Assembly (NCBI GenBank): GCA_902494375.1
Contig: CABUTL010000017.1
Coordinates: 1 to 12,918, forward strand
Direction: 5' to 3'
Source: an uncultured Collinsella sp.
Lineage (GTDB): Bacteria > Actinomycetota > Coriobacteriia > Coriobacteriales > Coriobacteriaceae
Length of the DNA: 12,918 nt
Shown here: in pieces, positions 6,448 to 12,714 of the stretch
Position numbering within the stretch: position 1 is the stretch's first letter
How the letters are laid out: every line of letters starts with the position of its first letter
Made by a program: the position numbers and the translations under genes
Notes under the pieces: model-generated
Told to the model about the DNA's origin: nothing
Databases searched by the model: none
Seen by the model: only the letters and a program-made list of their open reading frames with translations

Positions 6448-7354
6448 TGCCGAACGTGTGACGTTTACCAAGAAAAAGAAGACGGTTGCTTGTCCCGTGC
6501 CCTTGGCACCGCTTGCCGACACGCATGCGCATCTACTTTCGTTCTGGGGCAAGGATGTGCCTGAGACGCTCGTGCGTGCCAAGGCGGCGGGCGTCGACCT
6601 GTTGGTGACGATGCTCGACCCCATCGCTGACAAACGCAGCGTGACGGACTATAGCGACTGGCTCGTGCGCGAAATTCTGCCGATGCAGGATATCCCGCAG
6701 ATCAAGTATCTTGCCGGCGTGCATCCGTATGGCGCACCGGACTATACCGACGACGTTCACGCACAGGTCGTTGCCGCGCTCGATGATTCCTTATGCGCCG
6801 GTATTGGCGAAATCGGCCTGGACTACCACATGGACTATGACGACGATATCGCGCCGGCACCCCATAACGTGCAGATTGACTGCATGGCGCGTCAGCTCGA
6901 GCTTGCCGTGTGCCGTAACGTGCCGGTGGAGCTGCATCTGCGCCACGAGGACACGGACCATGAGCGCACCTCGCACGTTGATGCGTACAACGTGCTTCGT
7001 GAGGTGGGCGTGCCCCAAGCCGGTTGTGTGCTGCACTGCTTTGGCGAGGACCGCGCCACGATGGAGCGCTTTGTGGAGCTGGGCTGCTATATCGCCTATG
7101 GTGGTGCGGCCACCTTTAAGCGCAACGACGACGTGCGCGAGGCATTTGCGGCAACCCCACTCGATCGAATTTTGTTCGAGACGGATTGCCCGTATATGGC
7201 TCCGGAGCCCATCCGCGGTCTTGAATGCGAGCCCGCAATGATCTCCATTACGGCAAACGCGCTGGTTAACGACCGTGTCGATCGTACCGGCGAGGATGCT
7301 GAGGCAATCGCGCAAGCCGCTTGGGAAAATGCCTGCAAACTTTTTCAAAAATAG
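6437..7354 (+). CDS. TatD family metal-dependent hydrolase
   Basis: 305 residues from ATG 6437 (a second ATG follows at once), inside the rsmA 3' end, with AGGAG at 6425-6429 as ribosome site. TatD proteins are TIM-barrel metal-dependent deoxyribonucleases acting in DNA repair and turnover. Metal-site residues are visible in order: D-T-H-A-H (28-32), Glu125 in GEIGLDYH, His167 in ELHLRH, His200 in LHCF and Asp250 in FETDCPYMAPEP. The first 25 residues, including a KKKK run, are an extension before the barrel. The protein is longer than E. coli TatD (about 260), with extra acidic insertions around 133-140 and 171-182, so substrate preference may differ. Linkage of tatD with rsmA and metG is common in Gram-positive bacteria. 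Confidence 0.92.
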   Translation: MMPNAERVTFTKKKKTVACPVPLAPLADTHAHLLSFWGKDVPETLVRAKAAGVDLLVTMLDPIADKRSVTDYSDWLVREILPMQDIPQIKYLAGVHPYGAPDYTDDVHAQVVAALDDSLCAGIGEIGLDYHMDYDDDIAPAPHNVQIDCMARQLELAVCRNVPVELHLRHEDTDHERTSHVDAYNVLREVGVPQAGCVLHCFGEDRATMERFVELGCYIAYGGAATFKRNDDVREAFAATPLDRILFETDCPYMAPEPIRGLECEPAMISITANALVNDRVDRTGEDAEAIAQAAWENACKLFQK

Positions 7355-7357
7355 TTC

Positions 7358-7386
7358 TTGCGTTCGCGGTGGCGCTCCGTTATTCT
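7358..7386 (+). promoter_or_regulatory. tRNA-Leu promoter
   Basis: TTGCGT (7358-7363) and TATTCT (7381-7386) with a 17-bp spacer, 11 bp before the tRNA. An A/T-rich run over the tatD stop codon lies just upstream. Confidence 0.75.
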
Positions 7387-7397
7387 AATTCCTGCAC

Positions 7398-7484
7398 GCG
7401 GGCGTGGCGGAATTGGCAGACGCGTACGGTTCAGGTCCGTATGGGGGCAACCCCATGAAGGTTCAAGTCCTTTCGCCCGCACCA
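7398..7484 (+). tRNA. tRNA-Leu (CAG)
   Basis: A class II tRNA with a perfect acceptor stem GCGGGCG / CGCCCGC. The anticodon stem TACGG/CCGTA closes the loop TTCAGGT, giving anticodon CAG, and the long variable arm TGGGG-GCAA-CCCCA is typical of Leu. The T loop is TTCAAGT, the discriminator is A7481, and CCA is encoded (7482-7484). The last 18 bases are repeated 189 bp downstream. Confidence 0.96.
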
Positions 7485-7494
7485 TTAAATGAAA

Positions 7495-7521
7495 GAGCTC
7501 CCAGCAATGGGGGCTTTTTTG
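7495..7521 (+). terminator. Intrinsic terminator of tRNA-Leu
   Basis: Stem AGCTCCCA / TGGGGGCT (7496-7503 with 7508-7515, one T-G pair), loop GCAA, then six T residues. Confidence 0.88.
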
Positions 7522-7683
7522 TTATGGGCCCATCGCGGGGACTTGAACCTGCGAAGGAGCGAGCGTAAAGAAAGCGCGGAGCGTTTTTAGCGAGCTGGCG
7601 AGGACGCCGGCAGGCGGCCGAAGCCGGTGCGGATCCGCGAAGCGGATACGCGGACGTCCTTTCGCCCGCACCATTGATTGAAA

Positions 7684-7710
7684 GAGCTCCCAGCAATGGG
7701 AGCTTTTTTG
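7684..7710 (+). terminator. Second copy of the tRNA-Leu terminator
   Basis: A repeat of the terminator 189 bp downstream, with a fully paired stem AGCTCCCA / TGGGAGCT (7685-7692 with 7697-7704), loop GCAA and a T run. The difference from the first copy converts a T-G pair to T-A, so pairing is kept. Confidence 0.85.
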
Positions 7711-7790
7711 TTATGGGCCTCTTGTTGATGTCACGTTGCTGCTTCGTGCGGGTATCCTAGTGCCAACGTGTGCCTATCAGAGGAGAGACC

Positions 7791-8729
7791 ATGCTGTTGT
7801 CCGGTATCATTGCCGCCCTTACGAGCCTTCTGCTTCCCATCATCATTTTGTTGCTGCTGCTTCCCAACGCCTGCTATGTCGTTGAACAACAGCATGCCGT
7901 GATCATCGAGCGTCTGGGCAAGTTTAACCGCATCGTCAACGCGGGCTTCCACATGAAGGTGCCCGTGATCGACCGCAAGGCCGCCACGGTGAGTCTGCGC
8001 ACCATGAAAAACGGTTTTGGCATCGACGTTAAGACCCAGGACAACGTGACCATCGGCCTTGAGGTCTCTGCTCAGTACCACGTGAGCTATGACATGGGCG
8101 CCGGCCCGGCAGATTCGGGTATCTACAAGAGCTACTACATGCTGCAGGAGCCCGTCGACCAGATGCGTGACTTCATCACCGACGCCCTGCGCTCTTCGAT
8201 TCCCGTCTACACACTCGATGAGGTCTTTGCCAAGAAGGATGACATCGCCAAGGATGTCAACGCTACCGTTTCCGAGCAGATGGCCGTCTACGGCTTCACC
8301 CTCGTGTCGACGCTCATCACCAAAATCGCACTGCCGACCGAGGTCGAGAACTCCATGAACGACATCAACGCCGCCCAGCGCAAGCGCGCTGCGGCACAGG
8401 AGCTCGCTGAGGCAGACCGCATCAAGCGCGTCACCGAGGCGACCGCCGAGACCGAGGCTATGGAAAAGGCGGGCGAGGGCATCGCCAACCAGCGCAAGGC
8501 CATCGCGCTGGGCATCAAAGATTCACTCGAGATCATCCAGGAGACGGGCGTCGGCAACGACGAGGCCAACCAGCTGTTCATGTTTACGCAGTGGTCCGAG
8601 ATGATGACGGAGTTCGCTCGCACGGGTAAAACTTCGACGGTCGTACTGCCGAGCGATTTCTCGCAGTCGGCCTCGATGTTCGAGCAGATGCTGACCGCCG
8701 GCAAAGTTCAAAACGGTTCGAAGGAGTAG
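7791..8729 (+). CDS. SPFH/stomatin-like membrane protein
   Basis: 312 residues from ATG 7791, chosen because AGGAGA (7781-7786) is well spaced; an in-frame ATG at 7770 lies upstream of it. Residues 5-25 are a strongly hydrophobic anchor (LLLPIIILLLLLP), followed by the SPFH/Band 7 domain: YVVEQQHAVIIERLGKFNR, GFHMKVPVID and repeated strand patterns such as VKTQDNVTIGLEVSAQYHV. A charged Ala/Glu-rich helical region (about 195-245) fits the coiled coil through which such proteins form rings. Family members scaffold membrane microdomains or control membrane proteases; HflK/HflC, stomatin and slipins are relatives, and a precise role cannot be read here. rlmH begins 6 bp downstream, suggesting an operon. 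Confidence 0.88.
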   Translation: MLLSGIIAALTSLLLPIIILLLLLPNACYVVEQQHAVIIERLGKFNRIVNAGFHMKVPVIDRKAATVSLRTMKNGFGIDVKTQDNVTIGLEVSAQYHVSYDMGAGPADSGIYKSYYMLQEPVDQMRDFITDALRSSIPVYTLDEVFAKKDDIAKDVNATVSEQMAVYGFTLVSTLITKIALPTEVENSMNDINAAQRKRAAAQELAEADRIKRVTEATAETEAMEKAGEGIANQRKAIALGIKDSLEIIQETGVGNDEANQLFMFTQWSEMMTEFARTGKTSTVVLPSDFSQSASMFEQMLTAGKVQNGSKE

Positions 8730-8735
8730 GCGCGC

Positions 8736-9206
8736 GTGAAATACACCGTCGTTTGCGTCGGTAAGCTCAAGGAGCGCTTTTGGAAGGACGCGTGCGCTGA
8801 GTACACCAAGCGCTTAGGTGCCTATGCCAAGGTGGATATCCGCGAGGTGGCCGATATCGACCCGGCTAAGGCGGGCGGCGTGGATGCCGCGCGCGACAAG
8901 GAGGGGGCGGCAATTCTTGCTGCATTGCCGTCTCGGGCGCATGTGATCCTGCTGGCTATCGAGGGCAAGGAGCGTTCGAGTGAGGAGCTCTCGGCGCGGC
9001 TCGACGATCTTATGCTGCGAGGCAGCAGCGACATTGCCTTTGTAATCGGCGGTTCGGACGGCGTGAGTGATGAGGTGCGCGCCCGCGCCGACGAGATGCT
9101 CAGCTTTGGACGCATTACCTTGCCGCATAACCTGGCGCGTGTGGTGCTGCTAGAGCAGATTTACCGTGCCTGCAAGATCAGCCGTGGCGAGCCGTATCAC
9201 AAATAG
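8736..9206 (+). CDS. rlmH: 23S rRNA (pseudouridine1915-N3)-methyltransferase RlmH
   Basis: 156 residues, the usual family length. RlmH is a small SPOUT-class, knot-forming homodimeric enzyme that methylates pseudouridine 1915 in helix 69 of 23S rRNA on the assembled ribosome. Signatures: start KYTVVCVGKLKE (2-13), AIEGKERSSEE (74-84), the SAM-binding FVIGGSDGVSDEV (102-114) and the conserved C-terminus LPHNLARVVLLEQIYRAC then RGEPYHK (150-156). The start is GTG 8736; its ribosome site AAGGAG (8721-8726) lies within the last codons of the SPFH gene, so the two are probably translated from one message. Confidence 0.97.
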   Translation: MKYTVVCVGKLKERFWKDACAEYTKRLGAYAKVDIREVADIDPAKAGGVDAARDKEGAAILAALPSRAHVILLAIEGKERSSEELSARLDDLMLRGSSDIAFVIGGSDGVSDEVRARADEMLSFGRITLPHNLARVVLLEQIYRACKISRGEPYHK

Positions 9207-9279
9207 GTCGGCAATACGAAACAATGGCGTGGGACAATACCTTTCGTTTTGAGGAATGTGTCTGAAAGGACTATGAGAT

Positions 9280-10050
9280 ATGAAGATTGGATTTGTCGGT
9301 TTTGGCAATATGGCGAGCGCTATGGCCGATGGCTGGATCGCTGCCGGTGTAGCTGCGAGCGACATGTGCGCCTGCGCGGGTCGCTACGACGCACTGGTTG
9401 AGCGCTGCGAGGCGCGCGGCATGGTCGCCTGCCACGATGCCGCCGAGGTTGTCTCCGCATCCGATATCGTGGTCGCTGCGGTCAAACCGTACATGATCGA
9501 GAAGGTATTCGCCCCGCTCAAGGATGCTCTTGCCAAAAAGGTCGTTCTGTCGGTTGCCTGGACCTGGGACAGTGCCAAGTGGGAGCAGGTCCTGCCGGGC
9601 GTCGCGCATATCTCGACGGTGCCCAACACACCGGTTTCGGTGGGCGAGGGCGTCATCGCTTGCGAGAAGGCTTCCACGCTTAGTGATGAGCAGAGCGCCG
9701 TGGTGCTTGATCTGCTTGGCAAACTCGGTGCGGTGGTCGAGCTCGATACGAGCCTGCTGTTTGTGGGCGGCACGGTGGGTGGTTGCGCTCCGGCATTTGT
9801 CGCCATGGCAATCGAGGCCCTGGGCGATGCGGCGGTCAAGCACGGTATCCCGCGTGCCGATGCCTATCGCATTGTGAGCCAGATGGTGCTAGGTACGGCA
9901 AAGCTGCAGCTTGCAACTGGCCAGCATCCTGCGGCGATGAAGGATGCCGTATGCTCGCCCGGTGGTGCCACCATCAAGGGCGTCGTTGCGCTCGAGGACG
10001 CCGGCATGCGCAGCGCCCTGGTCAAGGCAATCGACGCAACTCTCCAGTAA
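9280..10050 (+). CDS. proC: Pyrroline-5-carboxylate reductase
   Basis: 256 residues from ATG 9280 with GAAAGGA (9264-9270) as ribosome site. ProC reduces 1-pyrroline-5-carboxylate to proline with NAD(P)H, the last step of proline synthesis, in the cytoplasm. Visible signatures are the N-terminal Rossmann motif GFVGFGNMASAM (4-15), the AAVKPY segment (about 70-75), VPNTPVSVGEGV and the family signature GGCAPAFVAMAIEAL leading to SPGGATIKGVVALE near the C-terminus. A TWTWDS-like stretch after VVLSVA replaces the more usual S-x-x-A-G-I, a modest local difference. The gene stands apart from rlmH by 73 bp and is followed by a repeat-rich gap. Confidence 0.94.
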   Translation: MKIGFVGFGNMASAMADGWIAAGVAASDMCACAGRYDALVERCEARGMVACHDAAEVVSASDIVVAAVKPYMIEKVFAPLKDALAKKVVLSVAWTWDSAKWEQVLPGVAHISTVPNTPVSVGEGVIACEKASTLSDEQSAVVLDLLGKLGAVVELDTSLLFVGGTVGGCAPAFVAMAIEALGDAAVKHGIPRADAYRIVSQMVLGTAKLQLATGQHPAAMKDAVCSPGGATIKGVVALEDAGMRSALVKAIDATLQ

Positions 10051-10056
10051 AACCGA

Positions 10057-10205
10057 CCAAAAAAAAGACGGGTTTATTTTTGGCAGGTATTTTCTGCGGT
10101 TTTGTCCTTTTAGCGAAAAGCGCCCCGCAACTGGCTCAATTCCAGTTGCGGGGCGCTTGCGTTTGCCCAGATAAAACAGACCAAAATAAACCTGTCCCTT
10201 TTTGG
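10057..10205. repeat. Nested inverted repeats between proC and a convergent small gene
   Basis: Two related A/T-rich quasi-palindromes, CCAAAA...TTTTTGG at 10057-10083 and 10181-10205, are in inverted orientation. The reverse complement of the first (CCAAAAATAAACCCGTC, then T-rich, GG) matches the second (CCAAAATAAACCTGTC, then T-rich, GG). Between them is a perfect 17-bp hairpin (10118-10158). The whole therefore forms a nested dyad, like a BIME-type composite. Confidence 0.75.
10112..10158 (-). terminator. Terminator of the small minus-strand gene, possibly shared with proC
   Basis: A perfect 17-bp stem (10118-10134 with 10142-10158) and a 7-base loop. Read on the minus strand it is followed by a short T run; on the plus strand the following bases (GCGTTTGCC) are a poorer tail. 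It lies between two convergent genes and may serve both. Confidence 0.75.
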
Positions 10206-10209
10206 CAGG

Positions 10210-10383
10210 TTAGTCCCAGAAGCTGTCTTCCTCATCCTCGGACTTGGGTCCGCGGTCGACGTACATCTTATGGGTACGCTTCTCCATTACAAAGGCAAGA
10301 ATCGCAAATAACAGGATGCCGCCGGCGAAAAGGATGGCAAAACCGGTGCGGGTGCCAAACAAAAAGGAAAAAACTGCGTCCAT
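10210..10383 (-). CDS. Small single-helix membrane protein of unknown function
   Basis: 57 residues on the minus strand, starting at 10383 with a good ribosome site (AAGAAGG, about 6 bp before the ATG) and ending in TAA at 10210-10212. The N-terminal MDAVFSFLFGTRTG is followed by a hydrophobic helix FAILFAGGILLFAILAFVM (about 15-33), then a basic stretch EKRTHK and an acidic end SEDEEDSFWD. The positive charges after the helix suggest the C-terminus faces the cytoplasm. The gene points away from serS, with its own promoter elements in the shared gap, and runs into the terminator hairpin at 10118-10158. I do not recognise a family. Length, ribosome site, helix and flanking signals make it likely to be a real gene. 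Confidence 0.78.
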   Translation of the reverse strand: MDAVFSFLFGTRTGFAILFAGGILLFAILAFVMEKRTHKMYVDRGPKSEDEEDSFWD

Positions 10384-10407
10384 TGGGTGCCTTCTTGCGT
10401 AGTTGAG

Positions 10408-10465
10408 TTGGGTCGTAAACGCTCATAAGTATATACTTGCCCATACATGTACAAGGTTGCAACCT
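10408..10465. promoter_or_regulatory. Divergent promoter region of serS and the small membrane protein gene
   Basis: For serS, TTGGGT (10408-10413) lies 18 bp before TATACT (10432-10437). For the minus-strand gene, TTGTAC (10453-10448) lies 15 bp before a minus-strand TATACT (10432-10427 side). The two -10 elements overlap in the perfect 12-bp palindrome AAGTATATACTT (10427-10438). Two more perfect palindromes follow: TACATGTA (10444-10451) and AGGTTGCAACCT (10454-10465). The -10 calls are reasonable; the -35 elements are weaker. Confidence 0.6.
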
Positions 10466-10494
10466 AAATGGAATGTATATCGCCGGAGGATCTA

Positions 10495-11778
10495 ATGCTT
10501 GATATCAAGTTTGTTCGCGAGAACCCCGATGCCATCGATGTCGCCATGGCTAACCGCCAGACGTCTTGGGATCGCGAGAAGTTCTTTGAGCTCGACGACG
10601 AGCGCCGTGCCGTCATCACCGAGGTCGAGGAGCTCCAGGCTACGCGCAATGCCGAGTCCAAGAAGATCGGCGCCCTGATGAAGGAGGGCAAGAAGGACGA
10701 GGCCGAGGCCGCCAAGGAGGCCGTGCGCGCCGTCAACGAGAAGATTGACGGCCTGGCCGAGCGCCGTACTGCTCTCGAGCAGGAGCAGTACGACTTCATG
10801 GCTCACCTGCCCAACATTCCTTGCGAGGCCACGCCGTACGGCAAGGACGAGGACGAGAACATTGAGCGCCGTCGTTGGGGCACCCCGCGCGAGTTCGACT
10901 TCGACTTTAAGCCGCACTGGGATCTGGGCACCGATCTGGACATCCTCGACTTCGAGCGTGGCAACAAGCTCTCCGGCAGCCGCTTTACCGTTCTCGGTGG
11001 CGCCGGCGCCCGTCTTGAGCGCGCCCTCATCAACTTCTTCCTCGATACGCACACCAGCCGTGGTTTTAAGGAGTGGTGGCCGCCCATCGTCGTCAAGCGT
11101 CAGACCATGTTTGGCACGGGTCAGCTGCCCAAGTTCGAGGACGACGCCTATCACGTCTCGGGCGACAACTTCCTGATCCCCACCGCCGAGGTTGTGCTTA
11201 CCAACCTGCACGCCGGCGAGGTCCTCGATGCCGACACTCTGCCGCGTCGCTACACCGCCTTCACCCCCTGCTTCCGCGAGGAGGCCGGTTCCGCCGGTCG
11301 CGACACCCGCGGCATCATCCGTCAGCACGAGTTCGACAAGGTCGAGATGGTCAAGTTCGCTAAGCCGGAGGAGTCCGACGATGAGCTCGAGAGCATGACC
11401 GCCGAGGCCGAGTACCTGCTGCAGCAGCTGGGCCTTCCGTATCGCGTGATTAGCCTGTGCACCGGCGACTTGGGCTTCTCTGCCCGTCAGACCTACGACG
11501 TTGAGGTCTGGCTGCCGAGCTACAACGCCTACAAGGAGATTAGCTCCTGCTCCAACTGCGGTGACTTCCAGGCTCGCCGCGCCAACATCAAGTATCGCGA
11601 CCCCGAGAACTTCAAGGGTTCGCGCTACCTGCACACGCTCAACGGTTCCGGCCTGCCGGCCGGCCGCACCATGGCTGCCATTCTGGAGAACTACCAGAAC
11701 GCCGACGGCACCATCACGATCCCCGAGGTTCTGCGTCCTTACATGGGCGGTCTCGAGAAGATCGAGCCGGTCGCGTAA
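10495..11778 (+). CDS. serS: Seryl-tRNA synthetase
   Basis: 427 residues. The start is ATG 10495, which has GGAGGA at 10485-10490 and gives the standard N-terminus [12 protein letters not shown]; an upstream in-frame ATG at 10468 lacks such a site. SerRS charges tRNA-Ser (and tRNA-Sec where present) with serine. The N-terminal arm (about 25-100) is a long charged antiparallel coiled coil that grips the tRNA variable arm. The class II core follows: TAEV (230-233), motif 2 with [18 protein letters not shown] (256-273), and motif 3 around [20 protein letters not shown] near the C-terminus. The intermediate [11 protein letters not shown] stretch is also usual. It is a single-gene unit with a terminator close behind. 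Confidence 0.97.
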   Translation: MLDIKFVRENPDAIDVAMANRQTSWDREKFFELDDERRAVITEVEELQATRNAESKKIGALMKEGKKDEAEAAKEAVRAVNEKIDGLAERRTALEQEQYDFMAHLPNIPCEATPYGKDEDENIERRRWGTPREFDFDFKPHWDLGTDLDILDFERGNKLSGSRFTVLGGAGARLERALINFFLDTHTSRGFKEWWPPIVVKRQTMFGTGQLPKFEDDAYHVSGDNFLIPTAEVVLTNLHAGEVLDADTLPRRYTAFTPCFREEAGSAGRDTRGIIRQHEFDKVEMVKFAKPEESDDELESMTAEAEYLLQQLGLPYRVISLCTGDLGFSARQTYDVEVWLPSYNAYKEISSCSNCGDFQARRANIKYRDPENFKGSRYLHTLNGSGLPAGRTMAAILENYQNADGTITIPEVLRPYMGGLEKIEPVA

Positions 11779-11801
11779 CTTGGCTGCATAGGGGATATGC
11801 A

Positions 11802-11830
11802 AGGGCGCTCCTTCGGGGGCGCCCTATTTC
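11802..11830 (+). terminator. Intrinsic terminator after serS
   Basis: A 10-bp G/C-rich stem AGGGCGCTCC / GGGGCGCCCT (11802-11811 with 11816-11825, one T-G pair) with a stable TTCG loop and a short ATTTC tail. Confidence 0.8.
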
Positions 11831-11888
11831 GTGCGCAGGTCCATATCATGCCGTGCGGACAGCTCAATAGAAAACACACGAACAACTG

Positions 11889-11918
11889 TTCTGTATACAG
11901 CTATCTACCTGTTATGCT
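11889..11918 (+). promoter_or_regulatory. Candidate promoter with an overlapping palindrome
   Basis: TTCTGT (11889-11894) and TATGCT (11913-11918) are spaced 18 bp apart. A perfect 10-bp palindrome CTGTATACAG (11891-11900) overlaps the proposed -35 and could be an operator. The promoter elements are only moderate matches. Confidence 0.4.
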
Positions 11919-11951
11919 TTTGCTAAATAAGAGCGAGAGAAAGGGGACGCG

Positions 11952-12329
11952 ATGGAGCTGTTTGATGATCGGGTGGTTTTGTTTGAGAGCGACGAGGGCG
12001 GGGAGTACCTGCTTGTAACGTGTGAGCCGTCTGGCATGGGCGGCCTGGTGGTTCGACAGACGAGCGAGGGACCGTTGACGCAATGGTGCTACGAGGAGTC
12101 GCCGCATGTGGTCGAGACGTTTGTGGCGCACGAGGGGCTTGTGGCGCTGGAGCACTTCTATGGAGTTGGGACTTCCAACCAGGTCGCGCGCATGCTGAGC
12201 ATCTCGTTTGCCGATTATGATTGTGCCCAGCGGGTGAGATCGCTCCTGAGGGAACTTGATGCTAAGTTTGACGTGATCGAAAAGCCAATCGATCGTACGG
12301 GGAACGGCGGTATATGCGGAGCAGCATGA
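11952..12329 (+). CDS. Hypothetical protein of unknown function
   Basis: 125 residues from ATG 11952 with AAGGGG (11940-11945) as ribosome site. I do not recognise a family. The first half reads as alternating strands (DRVVLFESDEGGEYLLVTCEP, then GGLVVRQTSEG), followed by QWCYEESPHVVETFVAHEG and a more helical second half with NQVARMLSISFADYDCAQRVRSLLREL. The protein is acidic at the start, soluble in appearance and has no signal peptide or membrane segment; three internal cysteines are seen plus one near the C-terminus (GGICGAA). Codon use is close to neighbouring genes, though slightly more GTG/TTG-rich. It stands alone between the serS terminator and the tRNA-Arg promoter, so it is probably monocistronic. 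Confidence 0.72.
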   Translation: MELFDDRVVLFESDEGGEYLLVTCEPSGMGGLVVRQTSEGPLTQWCYEESPHVVETFVAHEGLVALEHFYGVGTSNQVARMLSISFADYDCAQRVRSLLRELDAKFDVIEKPIDRTGNGGICGAA

Positions 12330-12365
12330 CAAAACTGCGTTCCACAAAAAAGTTTGAGATTGTGC

Positions 12366-12395
12366 TTGACTCCAATAAGCTAAAGTGGTTTTATA
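12366..12395 (+). promoter_or_regulatory. Promoter of the first tRNA-Arg
   Basis: TTGACT (12366-12371) is a strong -35. TTTATA (12390-12395, spacer 18 bp) is the best-spaced -10; TATATG two bases on is an alternative. Confidence 0.65.
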
Positions 12396-12406
12396 TGTCT
12401 TGCGCT

Positions 12407-12483
12407 GCGGCGTTACCTCAGCTGGATAGAGGGTCTGACTACGAATCAGAACGTCATAGGTTCGAATCCTATACGCCGCACCA
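12407..12483 (+). tRNA. tRNA-Arg (ACG), first copy
   Basis: The acceptor stem GCGGCGT / ACGCCGC is perfect, the D stem is CCTC/GAGG, and the anticodon stem TCTGA/TCAGA closes loop CTACGAA, giving anticodon ACG (A34 is normally modified to inosine to read CGU, CGC and CGA). The T arm ATAGG/CCTAT has loop TTCGAAT, the discriminator is A12480, and CCA is encoded. Its sequence is identical to the copy at 12837. Confidence 0.96.
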
Positions 12484-12494
12484 ATTGAAATTGA

Positions 12495-12525
12495 AAGCCT
12501 CCGGCGACGGGGGCTTTTCTTTTAT
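12495..12525 (+). terminator. Intrinsic terminator of the first tRNA-Arg
   Basis: A 9-bp stem AAGCCTCCG / CGGGGGCTT (12495-12503 with 12508-12516, one T-G pair), loop GCGA, then a T-rich run. Confidence 0.88.
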
Positions 12526-12684
12526 GCCGCCACCGCATGGATTCGAACCTCGGTCGAGGCGCGGGCGTCAAGAAAACGCGGAGCGTTTTTAGCCCGCGGG
12601 CGAGCGCGCCGGCAAGCGGGCGAAGCCGGTGCGGATCCGCGCAGCGGATGCGCGGAATCCTATACGCCGCACCAATCGAACTTA

Positions 12685-12714
12685 AAGCCTCCGGCAACGG
12701 GGCTTTTCTTTTAT
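12685..12714 (+). terminator. Second copy of the tRNA-Arg terminator
   Basis: A repeat of the terminator: AAGCCTCCG / CGGGGCTT with one bulged T, loop GCAA and the same TTTTCTTTTA tail. The stem is slightly weaker than in the first copy. Confidence 0.8.

Larger units (their letters stand above)
7467..7719. repeat. tRNA-tail duplication element at tRNA-Leu
   Basis: The stretch 7467-7530 (tRNA-Leu 3' end from its T loop, CCA, terminator and GTTATGGGCC) is repeated at 7656-7719 with 61 of 64 bases identical and an exact offset of 189 bp. Between the copies lies a linker with no gene. Its parts are: GGACTTGAACCT (7539-7550), the perfect reverse complement of the host T arm at 7459-7470; a stem AAAGCGC-GGA-GCGTTTT (7571-7587); a GCCGG-rich hairpin region; and ATCCGC-GAA-GCGGAT (7633-7647). 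Bases 7568-7654 align without gaps to 12570-12656 behind tRNA-Arg, with 10 differences in 87. Outside this core the two loci match only where their tRNAs match. The class of element is unknown. Confidence 0.85.

Noticed and set aside
7531..7560. A second tRNA gene on the minus strand, suggested by the inverted T-arm sequence
   Set aside because: The T stem is not fully paired in that orientation and there is no anticodon arm, D arm or acceptor strand.
7467..7719. Ends of a large integrated phage or genomic island at tRNA-Leu
   Set aside because: The two tail copies are only 189 bp apart, with no integrase or other gene between them, and ordinary chromosomal genes lie on both sides.
10384..10494. 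T-box riboswitch ahead of serS
   Set aside because: The leader after the proposed start is only about 50 bp, with no T-box consensus or antiterminator structure.
10492..11802. A 436-residue open frame on the minus strand
   Set aside because: It is the antisense shadow of serS; the product is low-complexity in Val, Leu, Gly and Ala.
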